Source of the DNA: Arthrobacter globiformis
GTDB taxonomy: Bacteria; Actinomycetota; Actinomycetes; Actinomycetales; Micrococcaceae
Direction: 5' to 3'
DNA: 64,000 bases
Assembly: GCF_030818015.1 (NCBI RefSeq)
Contig: NZ_JAUSZX010000001.1
Location: 2,728,001 to 2,792,000, forward strand
How positions within the stretch are numbered: position 1 is the first letter of the stretch; every line of letters starts with the position of its first letter. Under the pieces are notes generated by a model. It searched no databases. It was not told the DNA's origin and worked only from the letters and a program-made list of their open reading frames with translations. This document shows positions 44,911-53,021 of the stretch, one piece after another. A program made the translations under genes and the position numbers.

Positions 44911-46221
44911 GTGTCTAATCTGAGCGCTGACTATGAAATCCGTCGGTTCCAAGCGGCGGCCAAAGACGATCCCGCGTACGCGGACTCGGTTGCCTGGATG
45001 CGGGCGGTTGCCTTCGGCTTCCACGAAGCCCGGCGCAGCGATGAGCGCGTGGACACGAGCATCGAACTGCAGCGCACGGACCAACGCGTCATGACCGGTG
45101 CGTACCAGACAGGAACTGTTGCCGGTCACTCGCTCGGCGCCGATGTGCCTGTAGCCACCTTCGGCACAATGACCAAGACCCTGAACATCGGTTTTGGCAG
45201 GCTGTTGGACACCCGGCTGGTGACTGCCGTGACGGTCCGAACGTCCCACCGGCGCCGCGGCCTGCTGCGCCGCATGATGGGGGAGGACCTGGCCCTGGCC
45301 CGGGAGGAAGGCCTCGCGATGGCAGCCCTCACGGCCTCCGAGGCCTCGATCTACGGGCGGTTCGGGTTCGGGGTCGCAACGTCCGAGCAGGCCGTTAAGG
45401 TGGACACCACGGCGCGTTTCAGGCTCAACCACACGCCGGTGGGCAGTGTCGAAGTTGCCGATCCCAAGGTTCTTCTGGAGCTGGCTCCGAAAGTCTTCGA
45501 CCGTGCTCACCGCAGCACGCCCGGATCGATCGGCCGGCATGAGTTCTACCGGCAGTTCGCCTCGGGTTCCGTCAGCCGAGACGGCGGCGAAGACCCGAAG
45601 GTCAAGGTGGCGCTGCACTACGGGCCCGGCGGCGACGTGGACGGCTACGTCTCCTACAGGTTCGCCGGCTGGTCCAGCACCCCCTTCACCATGGAAGTCG
45701 TGGACCTGGTCGCGGCGACCGGGGCAGCGTACCTCGAGCTGTGGCAGTACCTGGCCGCCATCGACCTCGTGGAACGCGTCACCTGGGAGGAAGCGCCGGT
45801 GGACGACCCGCTGCGGTGGGCTCTCGAGGACGCGCGCTGCGTGGAGACGTCGGCGGCGCGGGACATGCTTTGGCTGCGGATCCTCGACGTGACGAAGGCG
45901 CTGGAAGCCCGGCAGTATCCGGCCGACGGGCGGTTGGTTCTGCAAGTCACCGACTCCCTCGGCCTGACCGGTGGCACGTTCGCCCTGGCGGTTGATGGCG
46001 GCAACGCCGTCGTCACGGCCGTGGAGAGCGGCGCGCCGGACATCAGTGCGCCGGACCTCGAGCTGGATGTGGCGGCGCTGTCCGCCATCTACCTCGGCGG
46101 AGTCAACCCCGTAACGCTGGCGGCGTCGGGGCGCATTCTGGTGCACACGCCGGACGCGGCGTTCCGCGCCGCCCGGATGTTCGCCGTCGAACGCGCGCCA
46201 CACTGCCTGACGCATTTCTAA
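44911..46221 (+). CDS. Eis-like GNAT-family N-acetyltransferase
   Basis: Protein of 436 residues with the Eis layout: N-terminal GNAT domain with the acetyl-CoA motif TVRTSHRRRGLLRRMMGEDL (about 110-130), a second GNAT-like domain, and a C-terminal SCP2-like domain ending in Phe (HCLTHF), whose carboxylate acts in catalysis in Eis. Eis acetylates amino groups of aminoglycosides, peptides or polyamines; the natural substrate here is unknown. The GTG start is fixed by TAGGCT 7 nt upstream and by an N-terminus (SNLSADYEIRRF) that fits the family. Confidence 0.88.
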   Translation: MSNLSADYEIRRFQAAAKDDPAYADSVAWMRAVAFGFHEARRSDERVDTSIELQRTDQRVMTGAYQTGTVAGHSLGADVPVATFGTMTKTLNIGFGRLLDTRLVTAVTVRTSHRRRGLLRRMMGEDLALAREEGLAMAALTASEASIYGRFGFGVATSEQAVKVDTTARFRLNHTPVGSVEVADPKVLLELAPKVFDRAHRSTPGSIGRHEFYRQFASGSVSRDGGEDPKVKVALHYGPGGDVDGYVSYRFAGWSSTPFTMEVVDLVAATGAAYLELWQYLAAIDLVERVTWEEAPVDDPLRWALEDARCVETSAARDMLWLRILDVTKALEARQYPADGRLVLQVTDSLGLTGGTFALAVDGGNAVVTAVESGAPDISAPDLELDVAALSAIYLGGVNPVTLAASGRILVHTPDAAFRAARMFAVERAPHCLTHF

Positions 46222-46225
46222 CGCT

Positions 46226-46255
46226 TTGACCCCGGTTGGCGCTTGCCACTAGAAT
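46226..46255 (+). promoter_or_regulatory. Promoter of rpsA
   Basis: TTGACC (46226-46231), 18-bp spacer, TAGAAT (46250-46255); a good housekeeping sigma site. Transcription would start about 46262, giving a leader of about 150 nt. Confidence 0.75.
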
Positions 46256-46262
46256 AAACGGG

Positions 46263-46285
46263 CGTGTACTACGTGCACGTTTTTT
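46263..46285 (+). terminator. Hairpin with T run overlapping the rpsA start region
   Basis: CGTGTAC-TAC-GTGCACG (46263-46279) followed by six T (46280-46285). It can terminate the upstream acetyltransferase message; for rpsA mRNA it would be the extreme 5' hairpin. Confidence 0.6.
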
Positions 46286-46312
46286 CTTCAATCCACAAAA
46301 TCAGGATGACCA

Positions 46313-46365
46313 GGCACTTCCCTGCGAAGTGCCCGCACCTGCGCCTGCGTTCCATAACGCAGGCG
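46313..46365 (+). ncRNA. Two-hairpin structured leader of rpsA mRNA
   Basis: Hairpin A: GGCACTTC (46313-46320), 5-nt loop, GAAGTGCC (46326-46333). Hairpin B: CGCCTGCGTT (46342-46351), loop CCAT, AACGCAGGCG (46356-46365). Both stems are perfect and lie 49-101 nt before the start codon. This could be an S1 autoregulation site; no class assigned. Confidence 0.5.
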
Positions 46366-46413
46366 CGGCGGTTTGCCTGACCGACTAACTATCCACAACG
46401 GAGCCCCTACTAC

Positions 46414-47889
46414 ATGACCATCACCTCCACCGAGAAGCCCGGTACCCCCGTAGTCGCGATCAACGACATCGGTACCGCTGAGGACTTCCTCGCAGCTGTC
46501 GACGCGACCATCAAGTACTTCAACGACGGAGACCTCGTCGAAGGTACCGTCGTCAAGGTCGACCGCGACGAAGTTCTGCTCGACATCGGTTACAAGACCG
46601 AAGGTGTCATTCCCTCCCGCGAGCTTTCCATCAAGCACGACGTTGACCCCGGAGACGTCGTCTCCGTTGGCGATCAGGTCGAAGCCCTGGTGCTCACCAA
46701 GGAAGACAAAGAAGGCCGCCTGATCCTCTCCAAGAAGCGTGCTCAGTACGAGCGCGCCTGGGGCGACATCGAGAAGGTCAAGGAAGAAGACGGTGTTGTC
46801 ACCGGTACCGTCATCGAGGTTGTCAAGGGTGGTCTTATCCTCGACATCGGCCTGCGCGGCTTCCTGCCCGCATCCCTCGTCGAGATGCGCCGCGTGCGCG
46901 ACCTGGCTCCGTACATCGGTCAGCAGATCGAAGCCAAGATCATCGAGCTGGACAAGAACCGCAACAACGTTGTGCTGTCCCGCCGTGCATGGCTCGAGCA
47001 GACCCAGTCCGAGGTCCGCTCCACCTTCCTCAACAAGCTGGAAAAGGGCCAGGTCCGTCCCGGCGTCGTTTCCTCCATCGTCAACTTCGGTGCCTTCGTG
47101 GACCTGGGCGGCGTAGACGGCCTGGTTCACGTTTCCGAGCTGTCCTGGAAGCACATCGACCACCCGTCCGAGGTTGTCGAAGTTGGCCAGGAAGTCACCG
47201 TCGAGGTCCTCGAAGTGGATCTGGACCGCGAGCGTGTCTCCCTGTCGCTCAAGGCTACGCAGGAAGATCCGTGGCAGACCTTCGCCCGCACCCACGCCCT
47301 CGGCCAGGTTGTTCCGGGTAAGGTCACCAAGCTGGTTCCGTTCGGTGCGTTCGTCCGCGTCGAAGACGGCATCGAAGGCCTCGTTCACATCTCCGAACTG
47401 GCTGTCCGCCACGTTGAGCTGGCTGAGCAGGTTGTCTCCGTTGGCGACGAACTGTTCGTCAAGGTCATCGACATCGACCTCGAGCGCCGCCGCATCTCCC
47501 TCTCCCTCAAGCAGGCGAACGAGGGCGTTGACGCCGACAGCACCGAGTTCGATCCGGCTCTGTACGGCATGGCCGCAGAGTACGACGAAGAGGGCAACTA
47601 CAAGTACCCGGAGGGCTTCGACCCCGAGTCCAACGAGTGGCTTGAAGGCTACGAAACACAGCGCGCAGCCTGGGAGCAGCAGTACGCTGACGCCCAGACC
47701 CGCTGGGAAGCACACAAGAAGCAGGTTGCCCAGCACGCTGCCGACGACGCCGTTGCTGCGACGTCCGGGGACAGCGACTCCGGCACCACCAGCTACTCCT
47801 CCGAGCCGGCTGCCACCGATTCCGGTGCAGGCACGCTTGCTTCGGACGAGGCTCTTGCCGCTCTGCGCGAGAAGCTGACCGGCAACTAA
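46414..47889 (+). CDS. rpsA: 30S ribosomal protein S1
   Basis: S1 protein of 491 residues, shorter than the six-domain proteobacterial form and typical for Actinobacteria. Four S1 (OB-fold) RNA-binding domains at about 35-105, 120-190, 205-280 and 292-365, each with a GxVxxxxxFGAFVxL-type core (for example VVSSIVNFGAFVDLGGVDGLVHVSELSW). The C-terminal 120 residues are acidic and low complexity (ATSGDSDSGTTSYSSEP). Codon use is more biased (many GTT, GTC, GAC) than in neighbours, as expected for high expression. Own promoter, structured leader and strong terminator make it a single-gene unit. Confidence 0.98.
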   Translation: MTITSTEKPGTPVVAINDIGTAEDFLAAVDATIKYFNDGDLVEGTVVKVDRDEVLLDIGYKTEGVIPSRELSIKHDVDPGDVVSVGDQVEALVLTKEDKEGRLILSKKRAQYERAWGDIEKVKEEDGVVTGTVIEVVKGGLILDIGLRGFLPASLVEMRRVRDLAPYIGQQIEAKIIELDKNRNNVVLSRRAWLEQTQSEVRSTFLNKLEKGQVRPGVVSSIVNFGAFVDLGGVDGLVHVSELSWKHIDHPSEVVEVGQEVTVEVLEVDLDRERVSLSLKATQEDPWQTFARTHALGQVVPGKVTKLVPFGAFVRVEDGIEGLVHISELAVRHVELAEQVVSVGDELFVKVIDIDLERRRISLSLKQANEGVDADSTEFDPALYGMAAEYDEEGNYKYPEGFDPESNEWLEGYETQRAAWEQQYADAQTRWEAHKKQVAQHAADDAVAATSGDSDSGTTSYSSEPAATDSGAGTLASDEALAALREKLTGN

Positions 47890-47915
47890 TTGCCCCGCGC
47901 TGGCTGAAAGCCAGT

Positions 47916-47956
47916 AAAAAGGTGGCCGTCCCCGAAAGGGGGCGGCCACCTTTTTT
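47916..47956 (+). terminator. Rho-independent terminator of rpsA
   Basis: GGTGGCCG-tCCCC, GAAA loop, GGGG-CGGCCACC, then TTTTTT (47951-47956). An A run on the left side makes it usable from the other strand as well. Confidence 0.93.
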
Positions 47957-47981
47957 GTTGCCCGCAGTTTGTTGCTCGCAG
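47954..47981 (-). repeat. Two tandem 14-bp repeats after the DJ-1-type gene
   Basis: TTTGTTGCCCGCAG (47954-47967) and TTTGTTGCTCGCAG (47968-47981) match at 13 of 14. They lie 19 bp beyond the stop of the DJ-1/PfpI gene. Confidence 0.85.
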
Positions 47982-47999
47982 GCTGCCTGATTGGCTGCG

Positions 48000-48566
48000 T
48001 CAGGCGGTCTGGCCGGCGTGCTCGCCTTCGGCGATCTCCTCCAGCACCTTGTCGTTGAATGCCGGGAGGTCGTCCGGTTTCCGGCTGGTCACGAAGCCCT
48101 GGTCCACCACGACTTCCTGGTCGCTCCAGTTGGCGCCCGCGTTCCGAAGGTCCGTGGCCAGCGTGTGGTACGAGGTGAGGTTCCTGCCCTTGACGACGCC
48201 CGCGTCAATAAGCAGCCACGGGCCATGGCAGATGGCCGCCACCGGCTTGTGCTGCTCGAAGAAGCTCCGCGCAAACGCCTGGGCGTCCTTGTCCACCCTG
48301 AGATGGTCGGCGTTCACCACGCCGCCCGGAATCACCAGGGCATGGAAGTCCGAGGCATTGGCGTCCTTCAGGGTCAGGTCCACGTCGAAGGTGTCACCCT
48401 TCTCTACGCCCTCAAAACCCTGCAGCTTGCCGCTCTTCGGGGCCACCAGGACAGGCTCGCCGCCGGCGTTCTTGACGGCGTCCCACGGGCTGGTCAGTTC
48501 AACCTGCTCCACGCCGTCCGTCAGCAGAAACGCGACCCTCTTGCCGGTGATGTTGTGCTCTGACAT
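48000..48566 (-). CDS. DJ-1/PfpI-family protein (protease I / glyoxalase-like)
   Basis: Class I glutamine amidotransferase-like protein of 188 residues, PfpI/YhbO type: VAFLLTDGVEQVELTSPWDAV at the N-terminus, the nucleophile elbow AAICHGPW with Cys112 followed by His, and an acidic residue near the N-terminus (Glu in DGVEQVE). The group includes protein/nucleotide deglycases, glyoxalases and stress proteins. AAAGGAGG precedes the ATG. It converges on rpsA. Confidence 0.88.
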   Translation of the reverse strand: MSEHNITGKRVAFLLTDGVEQVELTSPWDAVKNAGGEPVLVAPKSGKLQGFEGVEKGDTFDVDLTLKDANASDFHALVIPGGVVNADHLRVDKDAQAFARSFFEQHKPVAAICHGPWLLIDAGVVKGRNLTSYHTLATDLRNAGANWSDQEVVVDQGFVTSRKPDDLPAFNDKVLEEIAEGEHAGQTA

Positions 48567-48652
48567 GAGTCCTCCTTTCCTGTGATGCCTTACAGGTCCA
48601 CCCTAGAAAAGCGAAAACTCATAAGCAAGCTGATGATTTCCTGGATCAGCCG

Positions 48653-49366
48653 TCAGCGCAGGACGTCAATCCACTCCGTGCCCTCGCGCTGGAGGGCCGC
48701 ACTTCCGGCGGTCAAGGCGGCCAGCCGGTCGGCGGCCGCCGCCAGGTCATCGGGCGTATCCGGCAGGGCGAGCCGCAGCACCGTGGACTGGGCTTCGTAG
48801 CCGGTTTCCGCCATCGCATAGCCCGCGCTGCGCAGGTCGTTCTCGAGCCGCCCGGCCGCGGTGTGCGGTACCCGCACGGCACAAATGCGCAGCCGCCGGC
48901 GCTGCACCATCGGAGCCAACTCGAGCGCCGTCGAGACAGAATCGGAGTAGGCGCGCACCAGCCCGCCGGCTCCCAGCAGTATCCCGCCGAAATAGCGCAC
49001 GACGACGGCACTCACGTCGCTGAGGTCCGTCACCCCTGGGGCAGTTTCCCGCCGGAGAAGGGCCTCCAGCATAGGGATCCCGGCCGTGCCCGAGGGTTCC
49101 CCGTCGTCGCTGGAGCGCTGGATGTCCCGGTCCGGCCCAAGCACGAAGGCCGAGCAGTGGTGCCGTGCGTCATGGAACTCGCGGCGGAGTTCGGACACCA
49201 GGGCGCGGGCGTCTTCTTCGGTCGCCGCGCGGTGCAGCACGGTGATGAACCGGGAACGCTTGATCTCGATCTCGTGGCGGAATCCGTCCCCCGCAGCCAG
49301 GGTGGTGTACGCGGACTGCCTGCTTTGTGTCGTCTCTGTCTGTGTTGGAACTGCCTCGTCTGCCAC
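48653..49366 (-). CDS. YigZ/IMPACT-family protein
   Basis: Protein of 237 residues with the IMPACT/UPF0029 fold: FRHEIEIKRSRFITVLHRAATEEDARALV, HHCSAFVLG, SSDDGEPSGTAGIPMLEALLR and VVVRYFGGILLGAGGLVRAYSDS. Role unknown; the eukaryotic relative affects translation control. GTG 49366 lies 6 nt after TAAACT on the minus strand, so leaderless; only 22 bp separate it from the coaE start. Confidence 0.88.
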   Translation of the reverse strand: MADEAVPTQTETTQSRQSAYTTLAAGDGFRHEIEIKRSRFITVLHRAATEEDARALVSELRREFHDARHHCSAFVLGPDRDIQRSSDDGEPSGTAGIPMLEALLRRETAPGVTDLSDVSAVVVRYFGGILLGAGGLVRAYSDSVSTALELAPMVQRRRLRICAVRVPHTAAGRLENDLRSAGYAMAETGYEAQSTVLRLALPDTPDDLAAAADRLAALTAGSAALQREGTEWIDVLR

Positions 49367-49372
49367 CGGTTC

Positions 49373-49378
49373 AGTTTA
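49373..49378 (-). promoter_or_regulatory. -10 element of leaderless yigZ-type gene
   Basis: TAAACT on the minus strand, 6 nt before GTG 49366. It overlaps the -10 element of coaE by 2 bp. Confidence 0.6.
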
Positions 49379-49382
49379 GTCT
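49377..49382 (+). promoter_or_regulatory. -10 element of leaderless coaE
   Basis: TAGTCT, 6 nt before GTG 49389; the only purine run before the start (GGGGA) touches the GTG itself and is too close to act as a ribosome site. Confidence 0.6.
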
Positions 49383-49388
49383 TGGGGA

Positions 49389-50624
49389 GTGCTGAAGATT
49401 GGGTTGACGGGCGGCATCGCCTCGGGGAAGTCGCTGGTGGCAACACGTCTGGCGGAGCTGGGGGCTGTGCTCGTCGACGCCGACGCGATCGCCCGTGAAG
49501 TCGTGGAACCGGGTACTCCTGGCCTCGCCGCCGTCGTGGACGCGTTCGGCCCGGAGATCCTCGACGGCGAGGGGCGGCTCGACCGGCCGCGCCTCGGTGC
49601 CATCGTGTTTCAGCAGCCGGAACGGCGTGAGGAGCTCAACGGCATCGTCCATCCGTTGGTCCGGGAACGCGCCGCGGCGGTGATAGCGGCCGCTCCGGAG
49701 GACGCGGTGGTGGTGCAGGACATTCCGCTCCTGGTGGAAACCGGACAGCAGAGTAACTTCCACCTCGTTCTGGTGGTTGATGCGCCCGAGGATGTCCGGC
49801 TGCAGCGCATGACCGAGCACCGTGGAATGACTGAAGCGGATGCCCGTTCACGGATGGCCGCGCAGGCGTCCCGGCAGGACAGGCTCGCCGCGGCGGACGT
49901 GGTCCTCACCAATTCGGGCACGCGCGAGGAGTTGCTGGCAGCGGTGGACGGGCTGTGGGACGAGCGGCTGCTGCCTTTCGCGCGGAACATCAGCCAGGCC
50001 ACAGTGGCCGCCCGCAGGGGCGCGCCAGTCCTGGCCACGCCGAACTCCGACTGGCCGCGCCAGGCTGCAGGCCTGGCCGAGCGGCTGAAGGTCGCGGCGC
50101 CGGAGGACATCCTGGCTGTGGACCACATAGGATCGACGTCGGTTCCCGGCCTCGAGGCGAAGGACGTCATCGACCTGCAGCTCGCGGTCTCTGATCTCGC
50201 CACGGCAGACCGGATTGCGCCCCTGCTGGGTGCCGCGGGGTTCCCGCCCTGGCCGGGCATCCTGATGGACAGCCCCCACGGACGCCACGACCCCGCTGCC
50301 TGGTCCAAGCGCCTGCACGGCAACGCCGATCCCGCGCGTCCCGTAAACCTCCATGTCCGGGTGGCAGGTTCACCGGGTTGGCGCTTCGCCCTCTGCTTCC
50401 GCGACTGGCTTCGCGCCGACCCGGCCGCACGGGAGAAGTATGCAGCGGAGAAGCGCCGGGTGGCAGCCCTGCACGCCTCCGATGCCAACACCTCCGGCTA
50501 TGCCGACGACAAGGAGGCCTGGTTCCGCGACGTCGCGGCTCCCGGAATGGAACGGTGGGCCGAAAGCAGCGGCTGGCAGCCGCCGTCGTACGTTTCCGAT
50601 TCCGCCAACGCGGCCCAGAGGTGA
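49389..50624 (+). CDS. coaE: Dephospho-CoA kinase fused to a GrpB/UPF0157 domain
   Basis: Two-domain protein of 411 residues. The N-terminal half (1-200) is dephospho-CoA kinase, last step of CoA synthesis: Walker A GLTGGIASGKS (5-15), the substrate segment LVDADAIAREVVEPGTPGL, and RLQRMTEHRGMTEADARSRMAAQ in the lid. The C-terminal half (about 230-400) is a GrpB-like domain of the nucleotidyltransferase-type fold, DHIGSTSVPGLEAKDVIDLQL and the later NLHVRVAGSPGW. The same fusion is known in mycobacteria, where the extra domain affects folding or regulation. The stop is duplicated 20 bp downstream. Confidence 0.95.
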   Translation: MLKIGLTGGIASGKSLVATRLAELGAVLVDADAIAREVVEPGTPGLAAVVDAFGPEILDGEGRLDRPRLGAIVFQQPERREELNGIVHPLVRERAAAVIAAAPEDAVVVQDIPLLVETGQQSNFHLVLVVDAPEDVRLQRMTEHRGMTEADARSRMAAQASRQDRLAAADVVLTNSGTREELLAAVDGLWDERLLPFARNISQATVAARRGAPVLATPNSDWPRQAAGLAERLKVAAPEDILAVDHIGSTSVPGLEAKDVIDLQLAVSDLATADRIAPLLGAAGFPPWPGILMDSPHGRHDPAAWSKRLHGNADPARPVNLHVRVAGSPGWRFALCFRDWLRADPAAREKYAAEKRRVAALHASDANTSGYADDKEAWFRDVAAPGMERWAESSGWQPPSYVSDSANAAQR

Positions 50625-50644
50625 CAGGTGCAGCCCAAAGCTGA
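50610..50644 (+). repeat. 20-bp-offset duplication containing the coaE stop codon
   Basis: GCGGCCCAGAGGTGA (50610-50624) and GCAGCCCAAAGCTGA (50630-50644) match at 12 of 15, and both end in TGA; the second is in another frame. Confidence 0.7.
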
Positions 50645-50672
50645 ATCAGGGGTTCCTGTCAGTGGCCGGCGG

Positions 50673-50678
50673 TAGATT
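50673..50678 (+). promoter_or_regulatory. -10 element of leaderless uvrB
   Basis: TAGATT, 6 nt before ATG 50685; no ribosome site. No LexA-type palindrome is visible close by. Confidence 0.6.
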
Positions 50679-50684
50679 AGATAC

Positions 50685-52784
50685 ATGAGTCTTGCGCAGG
50701 AGATCAACCGCGTCGTTGCCCCCTTCGAGGTCATCAGCGAGTTCCAGCCGGCCGGTGACCAGCCGGCGGCCATCGCCGAACTCACCGAACGCATCAAGAA
50801 CGGTGAAAAGGACGTGGTCCTGCTGGGCGCCACGGGCACCGGCAAGAGCGCCACGACGGCGTGGCTGGTGGAGCAGGTGCAGCGGCCCACCCTGGTGATG
50901 GTCCAGAACAAGACCCTCGCGGCACAGCTCGCCAACGAGTTCCGCGAGCTGCTGCCCAACAACGCGGTGGAATACTTCGTCTCCTACTACGACTACTACC
51001 AGCCCGAGGCCTATGTGGCGCAGACGGACACCTTCATCGAGAAGGACTCCTCCATCAATGAGGAAGTGGAACGGCTTCGCCACTCCGCCACCAACGCCCT
51101 GCTGACCCGCCGCGATGTCATAGTGGTGGCCACGGTGTCCTGCATCTACGGCCTCGGCACACCCGAGGAGTACATCGCCGGTATGGTCACTCTCCGCAAG
51201 GGCGAGGAGATGAACCGCGACCATTTGCTCCGGAAGTTCGTCGCCATGCAATACGTGCGCAATGACATGGACTTCCACCGCGGCACCTTCCGGGTCCGCG
51301 GAGACACCGTGGAAATCATCCCGATGTACGAGGAACTGGCCATCCGGATCGAGTTTTTCGGCGACGAGATTGAAAACATCCACACGCTGCATCCGCTGAC
51401 CGGTGAAGTGATCCGGGACGAGGAGGAAATGTACGTCTTCCCGGCCTCGCACTATGTTGCCGGGCCCGAGCGCATGGCCCGAGCAATCAAGCGGATCGAA
51501 GACGAACTCGCCGACCGGCTGCAGGTCCTGGAAAGCCAGAACAAACTCGTCGAAGCCCAGCGGCTGCGGATGCGCACCACGTACGACCTCGAGATGATGC
51601 AGCAGATGGGCTTCTGCAACGGCATCGAGAACTACTCCGTGCACATTGATGGCCGTGCCCCCGGTACGGCTCCGCACTGCCTCCTTGATTATTTCCCTGA
51701 CGACTTCCTGCTGGTGATCGATGAATCCCACGTCACCGTCCCGCAGATCGGCGCCATGTACGAGGGCGATATGTCCCGCAAGCGGAACCTGGTGGACTTC
51801 GGGTTCCGCCTGCCCTCCGCCATGGACAACCGTCCACTCAAGTGGGACGAATTCCTCCAACGCGTAGGCCAGACCGTTTACTTGTCCGCCACTCCCGGAA
51901 AGTACGAACTTGGCAAGGCTGACGGCTTTGTCCAGCAGATCATCAGGCCCACCGGCCTCATCGACCCCGAAGTGGTCGTCAAGCCCACCAAGGGCCAGAT
52001 CGACGACCTGCTCGGTGAAATCAAAACGCGGACAGAGAAGAATGAACGTGTCCTGGTCACCACGCTTACCAAGCGCATGGCGGAGGACCTGACCGACTAC
52101 CTCCTGGGCCACGGAGTGAAGGTGGAGTACCTGCACTCGGACGTGGACACCCTGCGGCGCGTGGAGCTGCTCCGCGAACTCCGGATGGGCACGTTCGACG
52201 TCCTGGTGGGCATCAACCTGCTCCGGGAAGGCCTGGACCTGCCCGAGGTCTCACTGGTGAGCATTCTGGACGCCGACAAGGAAGGCTTCCTGCGGTCGTC
52301 CACGTCGCTGATCCAGACCATCGGCCGTGCCGCACGTAACGTCTCCGGACAGGTGCACATGTACGCCGACCGCATCACGGACTCCATGGCCCACGCCATC
52401 GAGGAGACCAACCGGCGCCGGGCCATCCAGGTGGCGTACAACACGGAAAGAGGCATCGATCCGCAGCCGCTGCGGAAGAAGATCGCCGACATCACTGACC
52501 AGCTGGCCAAGGAAGACGCCGATACCCAGGAGCTCCTCAACAACAACCGCCTCGCCAAGGGCGCCAAGCGGGGCAAGTCCGCCGCCAAGGGCGCGGCCAC
52601 CGTCCGCGCCGACGGGCTGGCAGCGGCACCTGCAGAGGACCTGGTGGGGCTGATCGAACAGCTGACCGAACAGATGCACGGAGCGGCCGCCGAGCTGCAG
52701 TTCGAAGTGGCTGCCCGGATCCGCGACGAGGTTTCCGAGCTGAAGAAGGAACTGCGCCAGATGCAGTCGGCCGGGCACGCCTAA
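50685..52784 (+). CDS. uvrB: UvrABC excinuclease subunit B
   Basis: Nucleotide excision repair helicase-like subunit of 699 residues that receives damage from UvrA and loads UvrC. Walker [10 protein letters not shown] (about 43-51), the beta-hairpin [11 protein letters not shown] (about 96-106), DEEH-type region [19 protein letters not shown], helicase motifs in [16 protein letters not shown] and TIGRAARN, and the C-terminal UvrC-binding UVR motif (about 655-690, [20 protein letters not shown]). A linker rich in Lys, Gly and Ala precedes it. Length is normal. Confidence 0.98.
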   Translation: MSLAQEINRVVAPFEVISEFQPAGDQPAAIAELTERIKNGEKDVVLLGATGTGKSATTAWLVEQVQRPTLVMVQNKTLAAQLANEFRELLPNNAVEYFVSYYDYYQPEAYVAQTDTFIEKDSSINEEVERLRHSATNALLTRRDVIVVATVSCIYGLGTPEEYIAGMVTLRKGEEMNRDHLLRKFVAMQYVRNDMDFHRGTFRVRGDTVEIIPMYEELAIRIEFFGDEIENIHTLHPLTGEVIRDEEEMYVFPASHYVAGPERMARAIKRIEDELADRLQVLESQNKLVEAQRLRMRTTYDLEMMQQMGFCNGIENYSVHIDGRAPGTAPHCLLDYFPDDFLLVIDESHVTVPQIGAMYEGDMSRKRNLVDFGFRLPSAMDNRPLKWDEFLQRVGQTVYLSATPGKYELGKADGFVQQIIRPTGLIDPEVVVKPTKGQIDDLLGEIKTRTEKNERVLVTTLTKRMAEDLTDYLLGHGVKVEYLHSDVDTLRRVELLRELRMGTFDVLVGINLLREGLDLPEVSLVSILDADKEGFLRSSTSLIQTIGRAARNVSGQVHMYADRITDSMAHAIEETNRRRAIQVAYNTERGIDPQPLRKKIADITDQLAKEDADTQELLNNNRLAKGAKRGKSAAKGAATVRADGLAAAPAEDLVGLIEQLTEQMHGAAAELQFEVAARIRDEVSELKKELRQMQSAGHA

Positions 52785-52854
52785 GGCTGACAGGGGCGCG
52801 GCCGGTCGGTAAGCCACGGGGCGCGACGTCACCTGGCGCATCGGGCGCCGCCTC

Positions 52855-52860
52855 TAGGGT
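52855..52860 (+). promoter_or_regulatory. Probable -10 element of the riboswitch-TerC unit
   Basis: TAGGGT, which would start RNA about 52867, just before the aptamer. No good -35 seen. Confidence 0.5.
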
Positions 52861-52872
52861 AAAGTTGAGGTC

Positions 52873-52992
52873 ACGTAGGGGAGTATCCCAAGCGCTACGA
52901 ACGTCAGCACGCAGGGCACAGATGCCCTGCCGGGCGTAGCGGGCAGCCACATCAGCACCAAGTGCACAGGTTCGCCGGAGAGACTTACACCG
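52873..52992 (+). ncRNA. yybP-ykoY (manganese) riboswitch, probable
   Basis: Signature pieces occur in order: AGGGGAGTA (L1-type) at 52877-52885, CGTCAG (L3-type) at 52902-52907 and GAGACTTACACC at 52980-52991. GTAG/CTTAC can close the outer stem. Helices: CGCTACG (52893-52899) with CGTAGCG (52935-52941), and GCAGGGCA (52911-52918) with TGCCCTGC (52923-52930). The family binds Mn2+ and commonly precedes TerC or Mn exporter genes, as here. The ribosome site GAAAGG follows 16 nt after the last piece. Confidence 0.75.
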
Positions 52993-53021
52993 GTTTTCTG
53001 TACCCTGCGAAAGGCATTTTT

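Noticed and set aside
46263..46285. Transcription attenuator acting on rpsA
   Set aside because: The hairpin and T run would lie within about 24 nt of the transcript start, too close for normal attenuation; termination of the preceding gene is more likely.
50625..50684. LexA/SOS box before uvrB
   Set aside because: No TCGAAC-N4-GTTCGA-like palindrome in the spacer.
52962..53021. N-terminal extension of the TerC protein from GTG 52962
   Set aside because: It would be encoded by the riboswitch itself; GTG 53022 has a good ribosome site and a normal hydrophobic N-terminus.
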